DNA of 5,856 nt, taken from the NCBI GenBank assembly GCA_030620125.1, contig JAUXFI010000132.1:1-5856 (forward strand). The letters are read 5' to 3'. The translations under genes and the position numbers were made by a program. The first letter of the stretch is position 1. The number at the start of each line of letters is the position of its first letter. Shown in pieces: positions 5,776 through 5,856 of this stretch. The notes beneath the pieces are model-generated. The model made no database searches. It worked only from the letters and a program-made list of their open reading frames with translations, and had not been told where the DNA came from. The DNA is from Anaerolineae bacterium. GTDB taxonomy: Bacteria; Chloroflexota; Anaerolineae; B4-G1.

Positions 5776-5799
5776 GGCCTGGATCGCCAGATCCAGGCC
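5776..5799. promoter_or_regulatory. Perfect 10-bp hairpin upstream of the membrane-protein gene
   Basis: ggcctggatc (5776-5785) pairs fully with gatccaggcc (5790-5799) around a 4-base loop. Read on the minus strand it lies about 60 bases before the start codon, so it may be in the leader RNA. There is no T-run on either side, which argues against an intrinsic terminator. It could be a dyad operator, a leader-RNA stem or a piece of a dispersed repeat. A weaker 6-bp inverted repeat (5745-5750 with 5757-5762) lies between it and the ribosome-binding site. Confidence 0.5.
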
Positions 5800-5805
5800 C
5801 AAAGC

Positions 5806-5847
5806 GGGGATGGTTCGACTATGCTCACCACAGGTTTGGCAATCCCC
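5806..5847. repeat. Possible dispersed-repeat fragment at the right edge
   Basis: ggggat (5806-5811) and atcccc (5842-5847) are inverted copies enclosing ggttcgactatgctcacca, itself flanked by tggt/acca. A core like TTCGACTACGCTCA is one I recall as a common scattered intergenic repeat in environmental genomes; this is memory only. The stretch runs close to the window edge and no coding frame in it can be supported. Confidence 0.3.
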
Positions 5848-5856
5848 TCGGAGCGA

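Noticed and set aside
5776..5799. Intrinsic terminator
   Set aside because: The stem is strong, but no T-run follows on either strand.

Overview
The window is a GC-rich bacterial chromosomal segment with five complete genes and one truncated gene. Only the partial rimO at the left edge is on the plus strand; everything from 770 to 5713 is read on the minus strand. No rRNA, tRNA, CRISPR array, transposase or phage gene was found. The GC content, tightly packed coupled genes and several G/C-rich palindromic and short-unit repeats fit a free-living or environmental bacterium. From remembered repeat styles I lean towards Chloroflexota (Anaerolineae-like), but no gene here proves the phylum.

Left part (1-773): the C-terminal half of RimO, the radical-SAM methylthiotransferase of ribosomal protein S12. 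The first ~85 bases are not RimO-like. They form a G/C-rich palindromic element whose translation stays open in the rimO frame, so rimO is either carrying an in-frame repeat insertion or is interrupted; the part upstream of the window decides. RimO and the convergent CoA-transferase gene share one CTAG tetranucleotide as overlapping stop codons.

Middle (770-4136, minus strand, transcribed right to left): a compact operon of a tandem two-domain universal stress protein, an alanine dehydrogenase-family protein and an acetyl-CoA hydrolase/CoA-transferase family protein. The stress-protein stop codon is fused to the Shine-Dalgarno of the dehydrogenase, and the dehydrogenase and CoA-transferase overlap by ATGA, so all three look translationally coupled. 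The dehydrogenase has Val where the family has its active-site Lys75, although Arg15, His96 and the NAD-binding motifs are kept, so its substrate should not be assumed to be alanine. A plausible theme is amino-acid or organic-acid fermentation linked to acyl-CoA exchange, with a stress/energy sensor; this is inference from co-location. The stress protein carries a second, smaller in-frame palindrome, visible as about 11 extra residues in domain 2 relative to domain 1.

Gap (4137-4311): a 175-base intergenic stretch built around an imperfect inverted repeat made of 9-base units, a dispersed-repeat type structure.

Right part (4312-5713, minus strand): a small single-pass membrane protein of unknown function followed after 10 bases by a patatin-like (RssA-type) serine esterase. 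The final 143 bases (5714-5856) hold the leader of this pair, with a good Shine-Dalgarno, a perfect 10-bp hairpin and a possible repeat end.
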